A stretch of DNA of 29,711 bases from JAGOPB01 sp964606295 (GCA_964606295.1 CAZSFR010000007.1:1-29711); one strand, 5' to 3'. Shown: positions 7,799-15,318, counted from the stretch's first letter. Made by a program: numbers and translations. The notes: generated by a model not told the origin, from the sequence alone.

Positions 7799-9493
7799 TT
7801 ATTCCGTATATTCTGGCGCATACTCAGCAAGCCATGTGAAAAATGGCAACGCTGCCCGTGTCGCTCCAACAACAGCTTCACCGCCCGGTCCGCGCTCCAT
7901 AAGAAAAACGAACGCATAACGCGGATTTTCATAAGGGAAAAATCCTATAATCCACGCGTTGACGTATTTTTTGGAAATACCAACCTGAGCTGTACCAGAT
8001 TTCGCTGCGATATCAAACGGAAGATAATTTAAAAGCTGTCCCGTTCCCTCAGTCACCACCATTCGCATACCTTCTTGCACGACATCATATGATGAGGTCG
8101 CAACCTCTGTAATTTGTTTTGTCGGATAGACGATTGTGTCATCTTTTAAAAGATGAGGAGTTACAAGCAAACCATCATTTGCAACTCCGGCAACAGAGCG
8201 CACCATCGCAAGTGGTGTCGCTTGAAATCCGTATTGCCCGATTGCAGTGTTATAAGTATCACCGATACGCCATATATCGCCCTTGAAGTTCTTTTCTTTC
8301 CATTCTGGACTTGGAATAACGCCAGTCTTTTCCCCTTCAATCTCTATTCCTGTAGGTCCATCAAGTTCAAAAAGCCGTGTGTATTTGCCAATATTGAGAA
8401 TACCCAACCCTTTCTGATCAGCATACCCTCCTCCTGTCGAATAGAAATAGACGTTCGAAGAAACAGCGAGAGCCTGACGCATATCCACCCAACCATGAGC
8501 TTTGTTGTCCTTGTATACGTACGTAATATTGGGATCATACGGACTTTGAAGCGAGATTGAGCCAGTACTCAATATCTGCTTCTCGGGAGTTATGATCCCT
8601 TCTGTCAAAGCTCCCAAAGCGAGAAACGGTTTGATGATCGATCCCGGAGTGTAGATACCACCTAGTGCGCGATTGAGATATGGCTTTCGACTATCGTGAC
8701 GATAGCCACCAATCAAACTCGTATTCTTGCCAAGAGAAAGTACTTCTGCGTCATATTCAGGATAACTAGTGAGCGCAATGATATCACCATTTGTGATATC
8801 CATCATCACCCCAGCGCCACCATCATATCCCACACTCTCAGAAAGCGCGGCGATTGCTTTGTGCATTTCATTTTGCACCTTTGCGTCAACTGTCAGTGTG
8901 ACATTTGCGCCAGAGACTGGTGCGATGAGGGTACTGTTGGGCGAAGCATTGCCTGTTGCGTCTCTCTCGATCAGTTTGGCGCCATTTGCACCTTCCAACA
9001 AAGTATTAAACTTTTTCTCGACACCTGACTTTCCAATGAAATTTTCTTGCCAATAGAATCCAGCTCTATCTTTTTTGGGATAACTCACGTATCCCAAAAT
9101 ATGCGAAAATCCTCCATCGCGCGTATACGCACGTGTCGGTACATCCACTCCTTCGTCTCGCCTGTTCCATGCAAGCTCTATCCCATTTCTATCATAGATG
9201 ATTCCACGTTCAGCAAACATGGGCAATTGATTGTAGCGATTGTCTTCACTTCTTTCGAAATATGCGTTTCCGTGCATCAACTGCAAATTACCCAACCTCA
9301 ACACGAACAACACTCCGATAGCTACAAAAAAACTTCCAAGGAGTACGATGGAACTTTTTTTGATTGGTTGCTCGAGACGTCCTTCAAATTGTTGCGTGTC
9401 GAATGCGGGAAGATTTTTGGAATCAAGAAAAATATCCTCGGGGAAAACCTCAGTACTACGCAATCTTCTTTTTTTACAAAGTCGCCACAGCAT
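7799..9493 (-). CDS. mrdA: PBP2-type penicillin-binding protein (elongation transpeptidase)
   Basis: Class B penicillin-binding protein for side-wall peptidoglycan synthesis, the partner of RodA/MreBCD in rod-shaped cells. The 564-residue protein has a cytoplasmic tail of about 46 residues, a transmembrane helix at about 47-67, the pedestal start ERGIIYDRNG (95-104), and a transpeptidase domain with SIIK (Ser285, Lys288), SSN (345-347) and KSG (498-500). The KSG motif and the short pedestal suggest PBP2 rather than FtsI. The cytoplasmic tail (EDIFLDSKNLPAFDTQQFEGRLE) is longer than in most PBP2. The ATG lies 1 nt after the stop of the upstream membrane-protein gene, in an MreD-PBP2-like order. 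No rodA or mreB is present in the window. Confidence 0.92.
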   Translation of the reverse strand: MLWRLCKKRRLRSTEVFPEDIFLDSKNLPAFDTQQFEGRLEQPIKKSSIVLLGSFFVAIGVLFVLRLGNLQLMHGNAYFERSEDNRYNQLPMFAERGIIYDRNGIELAWNRRDEGVDVPTRAYTRDGGFSHILGYVSYPKKDRAGFYWQENFIGKSGVEKKFNTLLEGANGAKLIERDATGNASPNSTLIAPVSGANVTLTVDAKVQNEMHKAIAALSESVGYDGGAGVMMDITNGDIIALTSYPEYDAEVLSLGKNTSLIGGYRHDSRKPYLNRALGGIYTPGSIIKPFLALGALTEGIITPEKQILSTGSISLQSPYDPNITYVYKDNKAHGWVDMRQALAVSSNVYFYSTGGGYADQKGLGILNIGKYTRLFELDGPTGIEIEGEKTGVIPSPEWKEKNFKGDIWRIGDTYNTAIGQYGFQATPLAMVRSVAGVANDGLLVTPHLLKDDTIVYPTKQITEVATSSYDVVQEGMRMVVTEGTGQLLNYLPFDIAAKSGTAQVGISKKYVNAWIIGFFPYENPRYAFVFLMERGPGGEAVVGATRAALPFFTWLAEYAPEYTE

Positions 9494-9494
9494 A

Positions 9495-9758
9495 TCAATC
9501 TCGTTTTAAAAGGTTTTTTCTTAGTATAAATACTACAAAATACAAAATAACAGCAAAAACTGTCAATGAATATTCAAAATTCCAAAATCTCGGTTGCGGG
9601 ATACTGTACACGAGATCAGCAAACAAGAAAACAAGGATGACTTCCCAATAATTTTTGAAAACAAAAAGGAAGGCGACGCTAAGAGAAAGCGTTATCCAGT
9701 ACGGGAAGATGAAAAATGATATGAGTAATAAGAGTGTCGCAACAATTCTTTTGACCAT
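9495..9758 (-). CDS. Small polytopic membrane protein in MreD position
   Basis: An 87-residue protein, almost entirely hydrophobic, with about three transmembrane helices (roughly 5-27, 30-50 and 62-80) and a short basic C-terminus RKNLLKRD. The frame is open for another 15 codons, but the ATG at 9758 (MVKRIVATLL) is preferred because a TATAAT ends 6 nt before it. Its stop lies 1 nt before the PBP2 start, so the two are translationally coupled. In many bacteria mreD occupies this place directly before PBP2, and MreD is a small, poorly conserved polytopic protein. This one is shorter than usual (about 160 residues with 5-6 helices), so the MreD assignment is only positional. Confidence 0.6.
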   Translation of the reverse strand: MVKRIVATLLLLISFFIFPYWITLSLSVAFLFVFKNYWEVILVFLFADLVYSIPQPRFWNFEYSLTVFAVILYFVVFILRKNLLKRD

Positions 9759-9764
9759 AAGCGT

Positions 9765-9770
9765 ATTATA
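9765..9770 (-). promoter_or_regulatory. -10 element of the MreD-like/PBP2 unit (predicted leaderless)
   Basis: Minus-strand TATAAT, exactly 6 nt before the ATG at 9758. No good -35 is seen (GATATT at a 15-nt spacing is the best). The rest of the 86-nt gap to the divergent sigma-factor gene is AT-rich, with no other feature noticed. Confidence 0.55.
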
Positions 9771-9844
9771 TATGAACACATGCAATATCCTAGACCTAGA
9801 CAATCTGATATATCCATGGTATTTTTAAGAAAATAATAATATCT

Positions 9845-10729
9845 ATGAGGGAATTAAAAATAATAGGAAAGTCCATAACAAAAAGGACTGATGAAGCACT
9901 GGAAAAATACCTAAATGAAATAGGAAAAATTCCAATGATATCCATAGAGGATGAAGTCGACCTCGCAAGGAAAATAAGACAGGGTGATACTAAGGCCCTG
10001 AACAAATTGGTAAATGCTAATCTTCGATTTGTTGTCAGTGTCGCCAAACAGTATCAGCACAAAGGCCTTTCTCTGAGTGATCTCATCAACGAAGGAAATT
10101 CAGGAATGATAAAGGCTGCGAAAAAGTTTGACGAAACAAAAGGTTTCAAATTCATTTCGTATGCAGTTTGGTGGATTCGCCAAAGCATAATACTGGCAAT
10201 TGCACAAAATGGAAGCATTATTCGACTCCCACTAAACAAAGTGGGTACCAGTAAAAAAATAAACACCATGACTTCTCTTCTTGAACAACAACTCGAAAGA
10301 GAGCCAACTCCAAAGGAGCTTTCGGAAATGTTAAACATTCCCGACCACGATATTGAGGAAATCCTAATCATGTCGAAACCAACATGGTCATTGGACGCAC
10401 CAATAAATTTGGGAGAAGATAATATCGGCGCATCGACGCTCATTGATATATATCCCAATAAAGAAGAAAGAGTTGACGATGGGTTAAGCTACTCTTACTC
10501 ACTCAAAGTAGAAATTGAGAAGATGCTGGAGCAATTTCTAAACCCGAGAGAGGCTGAAATTTTGAAATTGTTTTACGGCATCGGAGCTTCGTACCCCAAA
10601 ACACTTGAGGATATAGGAGAAAAGCTCCATCTGAGCCGAGAGAGAGTGAGACAAATTAAAGAGGGCGCTATTGTAAGACTACGCTCGAAAGCTTGCAAGA
10701 GTGACCTGCGGTCATTTCTTGCTCACTAA
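9845..10729 (+). CDS. Sigma-70 family RNA polymerase factor, Bacteroidota RpoD-like
   Basis: Promoter-recognition subunit of RNA polymerase. The 294-residue protein has region 1.2 (about 15-48), region 2.1-2.4 (about 60-120, with LRFVVSVAKQY, LINEGNSGMIKAAKKFD and FKFISYAVWWIRQSI), region 3 (about 130-200) and region 4.2 helix-turn-helix (about 258-285, LEDIGEKLHLSRERVRQIKEGAIVRLR). Region 1.1 is missing. Three points resemble Bacteroidota primary sigma factors as I know them rather than the usual SigA: the start MRELKIIGKSITKR, FISYAVWWIRQS (SigA has FSTYATWWIRQA), and IIRLPLNKVG. No Shine-Dalgarno precedes the ATG and no clear promoter is seen. Of 16 Arg codons about 10 are AGA/AGG, which differs from the CGN-rich neighbours and fits possible transfer. 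Confidence 0.88.
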   Translation: MRELKIIGKSITKRTDEALEKYLNEIGKIPMISIEDEVDLARKIRQGDTKALNKLVNANLRFVVSVAKQYQHKGLSLSDLINEGNSGMIKAAKKFDETKGFKFISYAVWWIRQSIILAIAQNGSIIRLPLNKVGTSKKINTMTSLLEQQLEREPTPKELSEMLNIPDHDIEEILIMSKPTWSLDAPINLGEDNIGASTLIDIYPNKEERVDDGLSYSYSLKVEIEKMLEQFLNPREAEILKLFYGIGASYPKTLEDIGEKLHLSRERVRQIKEGAIVRLRSKACKSDLRSFLAH

Positions 10730-10742
10730 ATAAATTTAAAGT

Positions 10743-10774
10743 ATGCGGGGATTTCAATAAATCCTCGCATTTTT
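10743..10774. terminator. Bidirectional intrinsic terminator
   Basis: Stem ATGCGGGGATTT / AAATCCTCGCAT (12 bp with one G-T pair) around a CAAT loop, then TTTT. It serves the sigma-factor gene and, in reverse, the converging gene that ends at 10781. Confidence 0.85.
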
Positions 10775-10780
10775 ATTTGC

Positions 10781-11263
10781 TTAAGTTGTCCTAGTGAACA
10801 TCTTGACTAAAATTTTGAGAACAAACAACACAACTAATATTGCCAGCCCGTAGAAAATAAATATATTAAGAAATATGAACACGAGTGCAACATAAGTATA
10901 AATCCAAAAGTAGTTCTGCGGGTCATTGAGGACTCTGCCGATACCTGTCTCTACTTCTATATTGCCTTCATTGTTTATGAAAATATTATTTGAATCATCC
11001 CCCACGCTGGTTTTATTCATCGCTTCATCACGCTTCACAGCAAACTCATTTCCTGTTTTGATACGCCATACTTCTGTCGATGTGAACATCTTACCAAAAA
11101 ACGTCTTCACTCCTTCTGGTGTGTTTTCAGCTACAAAATCTGCCCCTTTGTCTATCTCAGTAAATATCTTGTCAGTTTCAGATGTACTCGCAGGCGTCAC
11201 TTCTGCATGAGCATGAAATGAAAGTAAACTGAGGGAGAAAATAAAAAATGCGATGTATTTCAT
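10781..11263 (-). CDS. Exported membrane-anchored protein of unknown function
   Basis: A 160-residue protein with a clear signal peptide (residues 1-20; hydrophobic core FFIFSLSLLSF and an AHA-E cleavage motif). A polar region of about 95 residues follows, and then a long hydrophobic C-terminal stretch (about 118-152) that could hold one or two transmembrane helices, ending in a basic tail. No Cys lipobox and no catalytic motif are seen, and I do not recognise the family. A TAGAAT hexamer (extended by TGg) lies 6 nt before the ATG, so the transcript is predicted to be leaderless. It stands alone between the cytidylyltransferase operon upstream and the converging sigma-factor gene. Confidence 0.6.
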   Translation of the reverse strand: MKYIAFFIFSLSLLSFHAHAEVTPASTSETDKIFTEIDKGADFVAENTPEGVKTFFGKMFTSTEVWRIKTGNEFAVKRDEAMNKTSVGDDSNNIFINNEGNIEVETGIGRVLNDPQNYFWIYTYVALVFIFLNIFIFYGLAILVVLFVLKILVKMFTRTT

Positions 11264-11269
11264 ATATTT

Positions 11270-11275
11270 ATTCTA
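11270..11275 (-). promoter_or_regulatory. Extended -10 element (predicted leaderless)
   Basis: Minus-strand TGgTAGAAT with the hexamer ending 6 nt before the ATG at 11263. No convincing -35 is seen, which is common for extended -10 promoters. Confidence 0.5.
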
Positions 11276-11282
11276 CCACACA

Positions 11283-11690
11283 TCACTTGCCTTGGAGCAA
11301 GCTTGTGTGGAATCTATCCCCTTCGTGACTTGGCGCCACAATAATCTCGAACCCCATACCCTTCTCAATTTTAAGCTTTTCGAGCGCTTCGTGCAGTGCT
11401 GTCTGGTCATAGCCAACAACGATGCCATCTGGTGAGTAAGTGCGTATCGCGCTCCAGTCCCCTTGTGTCTTGTCTCCCTCAACAATTTCATCTACCAAAC
11501 CAAATTCAATTAGAGCCTTCATCCTTTGTGTAATATTTTGAGTTGGTAATTTTCCTTTCATTTTGAAAACCGTCTCATCATTTGCGACAGATGCGACGAG
11601 CTTTTCGCCTTGCCTTCTCGCAAAATTCAAAAAAGCATGATGTCCGTCATGCAAGTTGTCGAATGTTCCAAAGACGAGGATTGTTTTCAT
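11283..11690 (-). CDS. Cytidylyltransferase-like nucleotidyltransferase (TagD/RibL type)
   Basis: A 135-residue protein of the small nucleotidyltransferase superfamily. The N-terminal GTFDNLHDGHHAFL (about 8-21) contains the HxGH nucleotide-binding signature, and a GDWSAIRTYSPDGIVVGYDQT block resembles the mid-region of glycerol-3-phosphate cytidylyltransferase and archaeal-type FAD synthetase. The second superfamily motif, usually ISSTxxR, is replaced here by DRFHTSLLQGK near the end. Substrate is therefore unclear: glycerol phosphate, another phospho-alcohol, FMN or phosphopantetheine are all possible. The start overlaps the CYTH gene stop by 4 nt (ATGA), so the two are one operon and perhaps act on related phosphorylated substrates. 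Confidence 0.75.
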   Translation of the reverse strand: MKTILVFGTFDNLHDGHHAFLNFARRQGEKLVASVANDETVFKMKGKLPTQNITQRMKALIEFGLVDEIVEGDKTQGDWSAIRTYSPDGIVVGYDQTALHEALEKLKIEKGMGFEIIVAPSHEGDRFHTSLLQGK

Positions 11691-12214
11691 AGGTGTAGTA
11701 TTTTTTTAATCTCCACGACCGACGAACCCGTGATGACATCTTTCGTGCTGAAAAGTGCGAGTAGTCTTTGCAAACCTTCCTCACTTTCAGATTTGAACTC
11801 TATTGATTTGTGTCCTTCGATATCCTCTAGGTCTACTTGATCGTCCCCTATATCATACTGCCAACCGATTCGGTCAAACTCAAATGCATATTGGAATTTT
11901 TTTGCATACTTCTCTTCGATAAACGCTTTTGCCTCTTCTTCTGTATCAAATTCTTTTCTAATAGGAATAACTGAGTTTTTACCTACTTTCTTAACCTCAG
12001 TTTCTTTGATAGAGACAACAACATCCTTTTCACTCCAAATATTTTGGGGGATAATCCGCAGGCGAAGAAAAACTTTTTCAAGCGGTAGCGAGGCATCGCG
12101 CGATGAGAAAATAATATCGCGAATCGCATAACAGCCTCGAAAAACCGCTTTCTCTTCCGCGAGAATGTTGCGTGATACCTCGAGTGACCGGATAAATGTT
12201 CTAGCTTCAAGCAT
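11687..12214 (-). CDS. CYTH-domain protein (class IV adenylate cyclase/triphosphatase-like)
   Basis: A 175-residue protein that fits the CYTH fold, whose members hydrolyse or cyclise triphosphates with alternating charged beta-strands in a tunnel. Supporting blocks are VFLRLRI (about residues 48-54), VVVSIKETE (65-73), EFDTEEEAKAFIEEKYAKKF (about 88-107) and DDQVDLEDIEGHKSIEFKSE (about 124-143), in the expected order. The N-terminal EXEXK signature is degenerate (MLEARTF), so activity is uncertain. The start sits 6 nt after a TATAAT hexamer. It is first in a two-gene operon with the cytidylyltransferase-like gene. Confidence 0.6.
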   Translation of the reverse strand: MLEARTFIRSLEVSRNILAEEKAVFRGCYAIRDIIFSSRDASLPLEKVFLRLRIIPQNIWSEKDVVVSIKETEVKKVGKNSVIPIRKEFDTEEEAKAFIEEKYAKKFQYAFEFDRIGWQYDIGDDQVDLEDIEGHKSIEFKSESEEGLQRLLALFSTKDVITGSSVVEIKKILHL

Positions 12215-12220
12215 GGGACA

Positions 12221-12226
12221 ATTATA
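12221..12226 (-). promoter_or_regulatory. Extended -10 promoter of the CYTH operon (predicted leaderless)
   Basis: Minus-strand TGaTATAAT with the hexamer ending 6 nt before the ATG at 12214. The best -35 match is CATTTG at a 17-nt spacing. Confidence 0.6.
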
Positions 12227-12266
12227 TCAGATTGTTCGAAATACAAATGATGTAAAAAACAATGAT

Positions 12267-12297
12267 TTGACAAGTAATGTCAGCGTTGTGGTATCAA
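12267..12297 (+). promoter_or_regulatory. Candidate pcp promoter
   Basis: A consensus -35 TTGACA (12267-12272) is followed by TATCAA (12292-12297) after 19 nt, and the ATG lies 19 nt further. The spacing is long and the -10 only partly matches, so this is tentative. Confidence 0.4.
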
Positions 12298-12316
12298 GGT
12301 AAATCTCCAAAAAATC

Positions 12317-12928
12317 ATGAAAAAAATAATTTTGACAGGATTTGAGCCATTTGCAAATTACCAGTTCAACCCTACAGAAGTGAGCACTCTCGACTTCCAT
12401 GGAAAAGTATTCGGAGACCGTACCGTTATAGGCGTAGTCCTTCCATGCACTTATTTTAGTGCTTTTTCCAAACTTTATAAAGTTATCGAGAAGGAGAAAC
12501 CGTACGCAATTATAAGCACAGGTTTATACTCAAGCGTCAGAGGTATGCGTATCGAAACAACCTTCCGTAATCGTATGTGTGGAAAGTATCCAGACAATAT
12601 CGGTTTTGAGCCGAAGAATGTCTACATTGCAGAAAATTCGCCATACAACATGACTGCAACTGCAAGAAATCTGGAGCTGGAAAAAATACTACGTGAGAAC
12701 AATATACCAACCGAACTTTCTTTGGATGCTGATGCATTCATATGCAATTCATTGGGATATTTGACTACACATGCGATATTGCACAAAAATTTGTCGACAA
12801 AAAACATGTTCGTACATATTCCGTGGACAACTGATTACAAAGGGAAAGTCGAAATTGAAAACGGAAAGATCTATTTGGAAAAAGATCGATACTACAAAGG
12901 ACTCGAGCTTTTAATCAAACATATTTAA
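12317..12928 (+). CDS. pcp: Pyroglutamyl-peptidase I-like cysteine peptidase (C15)
   Basis: Cytoplasmic cysteine peptidase that removes N-terminal pyroglutamate from peptides. The 203-residue protein has the family start ILTGFEPFANYQFNPTE (5-21). The catalytic triad can be placed: Glu80 in GMRIETTFRN, Cys143 in ADAFICNSLGY, and His167 in FVHIPW. The glycine-rich GQAGGR loop before the catalytic Glu is replaced by GLYSSVRG, so substrate handling may differ from typical Pcp. It is a monocistronic + strand gene between the divergent CYTH operon and a hairpin terminator. Length is close to the usual 200-215 residues. Confidence 0.88.
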   Translation: MKKIILTGFEPFANYQFNPTEVSTLDFHGKVFGDRTVIGVVLPCTYFSAFSKLYKVIEKEKPYAIISTGLYSSVRGMRIETTFRNRMCGKYPDNIGFEPKNVYIAENSPYNMTATARNLELEKILRENNIPTELSLDADAFICNSLGYLTTHAILHKNLSTKNMFVHIPWTTDYKGKVEIENGKIYLEKDRYYKGLELLIKHI

Positions 12929-12955
12929 ATCTCAGGATAATCCTGAGATTTTTTA
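12928..12955. terminator. Intrinsic terminator after pcp
   Basis: AAATCTCAGGA / TCCTGAGATTT stem (11 bp) around a 2-nt gap (a 4-6 nt loop in practice), followed by TTT. It starts at the last base of the pcp stop and may serve the converging tautomerase-like gene as well. Confidence 0.8.
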
Positions 12956-12968
12956 TTTAACTATCACG

Positions 12969-13292
12969 TTAAATCCCTATCTCCACCTTCCAATTCATTG
13001 GAATAAGTGTCAGGTTGATCGGATGAGAAAAGTTTGACTCCTTTTTCCATACAGAAAGTTGCGATTTGATATCCGCTATCAATTTGTCTTGATCCATAAT
13101 CAAAGATGCTTTCATTTCTACAAATATTTCTATTGGAGCTATATCTATACCAATCTCCGCGCTGTTACCGTAAACGAAAACATCTTTGATGCCTGTAGCA
13201 CTTGAGACAATGTGTTTAATCGCCTCGGCAAGAGTCTTGGCTTCATTTTCATTCACTATTTTATTGTCGAATTCAAGTTTTATAAGTGGCAT
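12969..13292 (-). CDS. Tautomerase-superfamily-like small protein
   Basis: A 107-residue protein starting MPLIKLEFD. The Met-Pro start followed by a short beta-strand is typical of the 4-oxalocrotonate tautomerase/CHMI/MIF superfamily, where the freed N-terminal Pro is the catalytic base. The pattern of strand, helix (about 15-35, NEAKTLAEAIKHIVSSATG), then strands (IEIFVEMKAS) also fits. The frame is open 27 codons further upstream, but the ATG at 13292 gives the Pro2 start and lies only 4 nt after the hydrolase stop. Family membership is inferred from this short pattern, and no substrate can be suggested. Confidence 0.5.
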   Translation of the reverse strand: MPLIKLEFDNKIVNENEAKTLAEAIKHIVSSATGIKDVFVYGNSAEIGIDIAPIEIFVEMKASLIMDQDKLIADIKSQLSVWKKESNFSHPINLTLIPMNWKVEIGI

Positions 13293-13296
13293 GATT

Positions 13297-13986
13297 TTAT
13301 GATAACAACAATTCTCGTATTTTCGAAATGAGAGGCTCTCGTGCTTCGTTTTCAAAACTATGGTTTCCGTCAAGCAAAAAACTTTCTATTTTCTCATTGA
13401 GACCATTCATTTCAATAGCTCCGAGTATATGATCTTGACCTGCTCTAATAATTTTCAAATTAGTAATTTTCGATAATTGATTATACAGCGGAATTGGCTC
13501 TGTGTTTCCCCTATCAATCCAGCATAAACTTGGTACATAGGTGATACTTCCATCTGAGCGACCTAGCTTTGTCACGCCATCGAGATTTATTTCTGTCTCT
13601 GGGTATTTTTTGAAATAATCTATCATTCTTTCCATCTCCGCATCAAAAGACGGCGCAATAAACACAATCTTGCGAATATTTTTTGGTAAAAGAATTGCTG
13701 GGGCAATGCATCCTTGGGAGTGAGCGACAATATCTATCACTGCTTCAAGATTTTTCTCTCTCGTTTCAGTAATAACATTCTCAAGTATTTTCGCTTGCGC
13801 ACTAAGTGGCGTTGTTACCATCGTATTATCTGCTTCATTCAATTCATTGTAATCGAAAAGTATTGTTTCTATCCCTTCGCGTTGAAGTGCCTCCGCAATA
13901 CCTTCTGGACCAGAAAGCAATCCTCGGTCATCCTTCTTGACTCCGAAGCCGTGTGAAAATATAACGATGTGTTCTTGAGAGTTCAT
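13297..13986 (-). CDS. Alpha/beta hydrolase
   Basis: A 229-residue hydrolase. Motifs in order: an oxyanion-region HGFG at about residues 12-15 (HIVIFSHGFGVKKDDRG), the nucleophile elbow AHSQG (Ser near residue 97), a likely acid in RAGQDHILG, and a likely catalytic His in DGNHSF near the C-terminus. The open frame runs 52 codons upstream through a tRNA fragment, so the ATG at 13986 (MNSQEHIVIF) is taken as the true start. It lies directly downstream of tRNA-Gln and may share its transcript. The substrate is unknown; esterase or serine peptidase activity are both possible. Confidence 0.75.
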   Translation of the reverse strand: MNSQEHIVIFSHGFGVKKDDRGLLSGPEGIAEALQREGIETILFDYNELNEADNTMVTTPLSAQAKILENVITETREKNLEAVIDIVAHSQGCIAPAILLPKNIRKIVFIAPSFDAEMERMIDYFKKYPETEINLDGVTKLGRSDGSITYVPSLCWIDRGNTEPIPLYNQLSKITNLKIIRAGQDHILGAIEMNGLNEKIESFLLDGNHSFENEAREPLISKIRELLLS

Positions 13987-14004
13987 ACGTTGCTGGAAGG
14001 CACT

Positions 14005-14036
14005 GATTCGAACCTCGATTAAAGGCTTCAAAGGCC
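14005..14036 (-). repeat. Partial copy of tRNA-Gln (anticodon loop through T arm)
   Basis: These 32 nt are identical to 14073-14104 in the real tRNA-Gln, 68 nt away in the same orientation. The copy spans the 3' part of the anticodon arm through the T arm. The flanks do not rebuild an acceptor stem, and the T-stem 3' strand is altered (CAGTG instead of CCTTG). It is therefore a tRNA remnant or a site of slippage/recombination, not a second functional tRNA. Confidence 0.85.
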
Positions 14037-14060
14037 CCCTACTTCTTATTTCGTACAAAG

Positions 14061-14131
14061 CTGGGATACAAGGATTCGAACCTCGATTAAAGGCTTCAAA
14101 GGCCTCTGTCCTACCATTAGACGATATCCCA
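14061..14131 (-). tRNA. tRNA-Gln (anticodon TTG)
   Basis: On the minus strand a complete cloverleaf: acceptor TGGGATA / TATCCCA, D arm with GGTAGGAC, anticodon loop CTTTGAA giving TTG, and T arm CGAGG-TTCGAAT-CCTTG. The discriminator is G and the next bases are CTT, so CCA is not encoded and must be added by a nucleotidyltransferase. Confidence 0.95.
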
Positions 14132-14255
14132 GCTTTATACAAAATAAATGAAATTCTTATTAACCGGATGAAAAGTAAAGCAGTTGACTTTTTATTCCTA
14201 CAGCTAAACCATACCCCGAAATACCAATGCAGATTAACTCATTTTCGGATTATTT

Positions 14256-15311
14256 TCAATCCAAGGAACCTTGTTCGGCACTTTTGGCAAGTATCTCCAT
14301 AATGGCAAGCTCGAGGGGTAAGACCTGAATACCAGCGTTTTTCTCCTTCTGATACGCAGTCAAGAGTTGCTCGAGGACGCCTGCCGTAAATATTCCCTTG
14401 CTCTCTTTGAGCGCGCTTCCGAGAAACACTTTCTCATCTTCGCCAATGTTATCAAGGAGTGGCGTCTTGGCATTTGGCGCGTAGCGCATGACGAGGAGCG
14501 CACGGATTTTCATAAGGAGGATTTTGGTAAATGTACGGATATCCACGTTTTCTTGTTCAAGGGAATGCACGACTTCGAGCGCTCGTTCGATGTCATTGTG
14601 AGAAAGCGCAGTGATGAGTCCGCGAATGAGACTTTCTTTTGGCGAGCCAGTAATTTCCTCAACGTCTGAAAGCGCGATCTTCTTGTCACTCGCATACGTG
14701 AGCACTTTTTGGAGGATGCTCATTGTGTCGCGGAACGAACCGTCGCCGAGAAGCGCAATCAAATCAGGAGCTCCCTTTTCGAATGTATAGCCTTCTTTTT
14801 TTGCGATGCGCGTCGCTTCGAGAGCTAGCATCGCATCGTTGGGTTTGCGAAATACATATGTCTCACAGCGCGACACTATCGTTTCAGGCACTTTGTCGAG
14901 CTCGGTAGTAGCAAGTATGAACACGACGTGTCGTGGTGGCTCTTCAACAGTTTTGAGGAGCGCAGCCCATGCCTCTTTGGTGAGCATGTGCACTTCGTCG
15001 ATGATGTAGACTTTGTATGTTGATGAGAACGGAAGCACATTCACTGCTTCACGGAGTTCGCGTATATCATCGATGCCTCTGTTTGATGCGGCGTCTATTT
15101 CATAGACATCTTCTGGGTTTGTGCCGATCTCGCGCGCGAGTATACGCGCGACAGACGTCTTGCCTGTTCCGCGTGAACCAGAGAAGAGATATGCGTGAGC
15201 GATTTTGTTTTCCTTCGCGCTTTTCGCGAGGACGCCAATGATGTGATCTTGTCCCAAGATATCCGAAAAAGCTGAAGGGCGGTATTTGCGATAGAGAGTC
15301 GTGTGTTCCAT
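14256..15311 (-). CDS. dnaX: DNA polymerase III gamma-like subunit DnaX (short, no zinc module)
   Basis: AAA+ clamp-loader ATPase that loads the sliding clamp at replication forks. The 351-residue protein has the family start LYRKYRPSAFSDILGQDHI, Walker A SGSRGTGKTSVA (about residues 44-55), Walker B VYIIDEVHML, and the sensor region ATTELDKVPETIVSRC with its Arg finger. Between Walker A and EIDAASNRGIDDIREL the usual four-Cys zinc module is missing: LAREIGTNPEDVYEIDAAS joins directly. The tau-type C-terminal extension is also missing. The frame has ATGs at 15347, 15320 and 15311. The last is chosen because the -10 hexamer overlaps the 15320 ATG and ends 7 nt before 15311. Confidence 0.93.
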   Translation of the reverse strand: MEHTTLYRKYRPSAFSDILGQDHIIGVLAKSAKENKIAHAYLFSGSRGTGKTSVARILAREIGTNPEDVYEIDAASNRGIDDIRELREAVNVLPFSSTYKVYIIDEVHMLTKEAWAALLKTVEEPPRHVVFILATTELDKVPETIVSRCETYVFRKPNDAMLALEATRIAKKEGYTFEKGAPDLIALLGDGSFRDTMSILQKVLTYASDKKIALSDVEEITGSPKESLIRGLITALSHNDIERALEVVHSLEQENVDIRTFTKILLMKIRALLVMRYAPNAKTPLLDNIGEDEKVFLGSALKESKGIFTAGVLEQLLTAYQKEKNAGIQVLPLELAIMEILAKSAEQGSLD

Positions 15312-15318
15312 GAGACTC

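Noticed and set aside
14005..14036. Second tRNA-Gln gene
   Set aside because: Only the anticodon-to-T-arm segment is copied; acceptor and D arms are absent and the T stem is broken.
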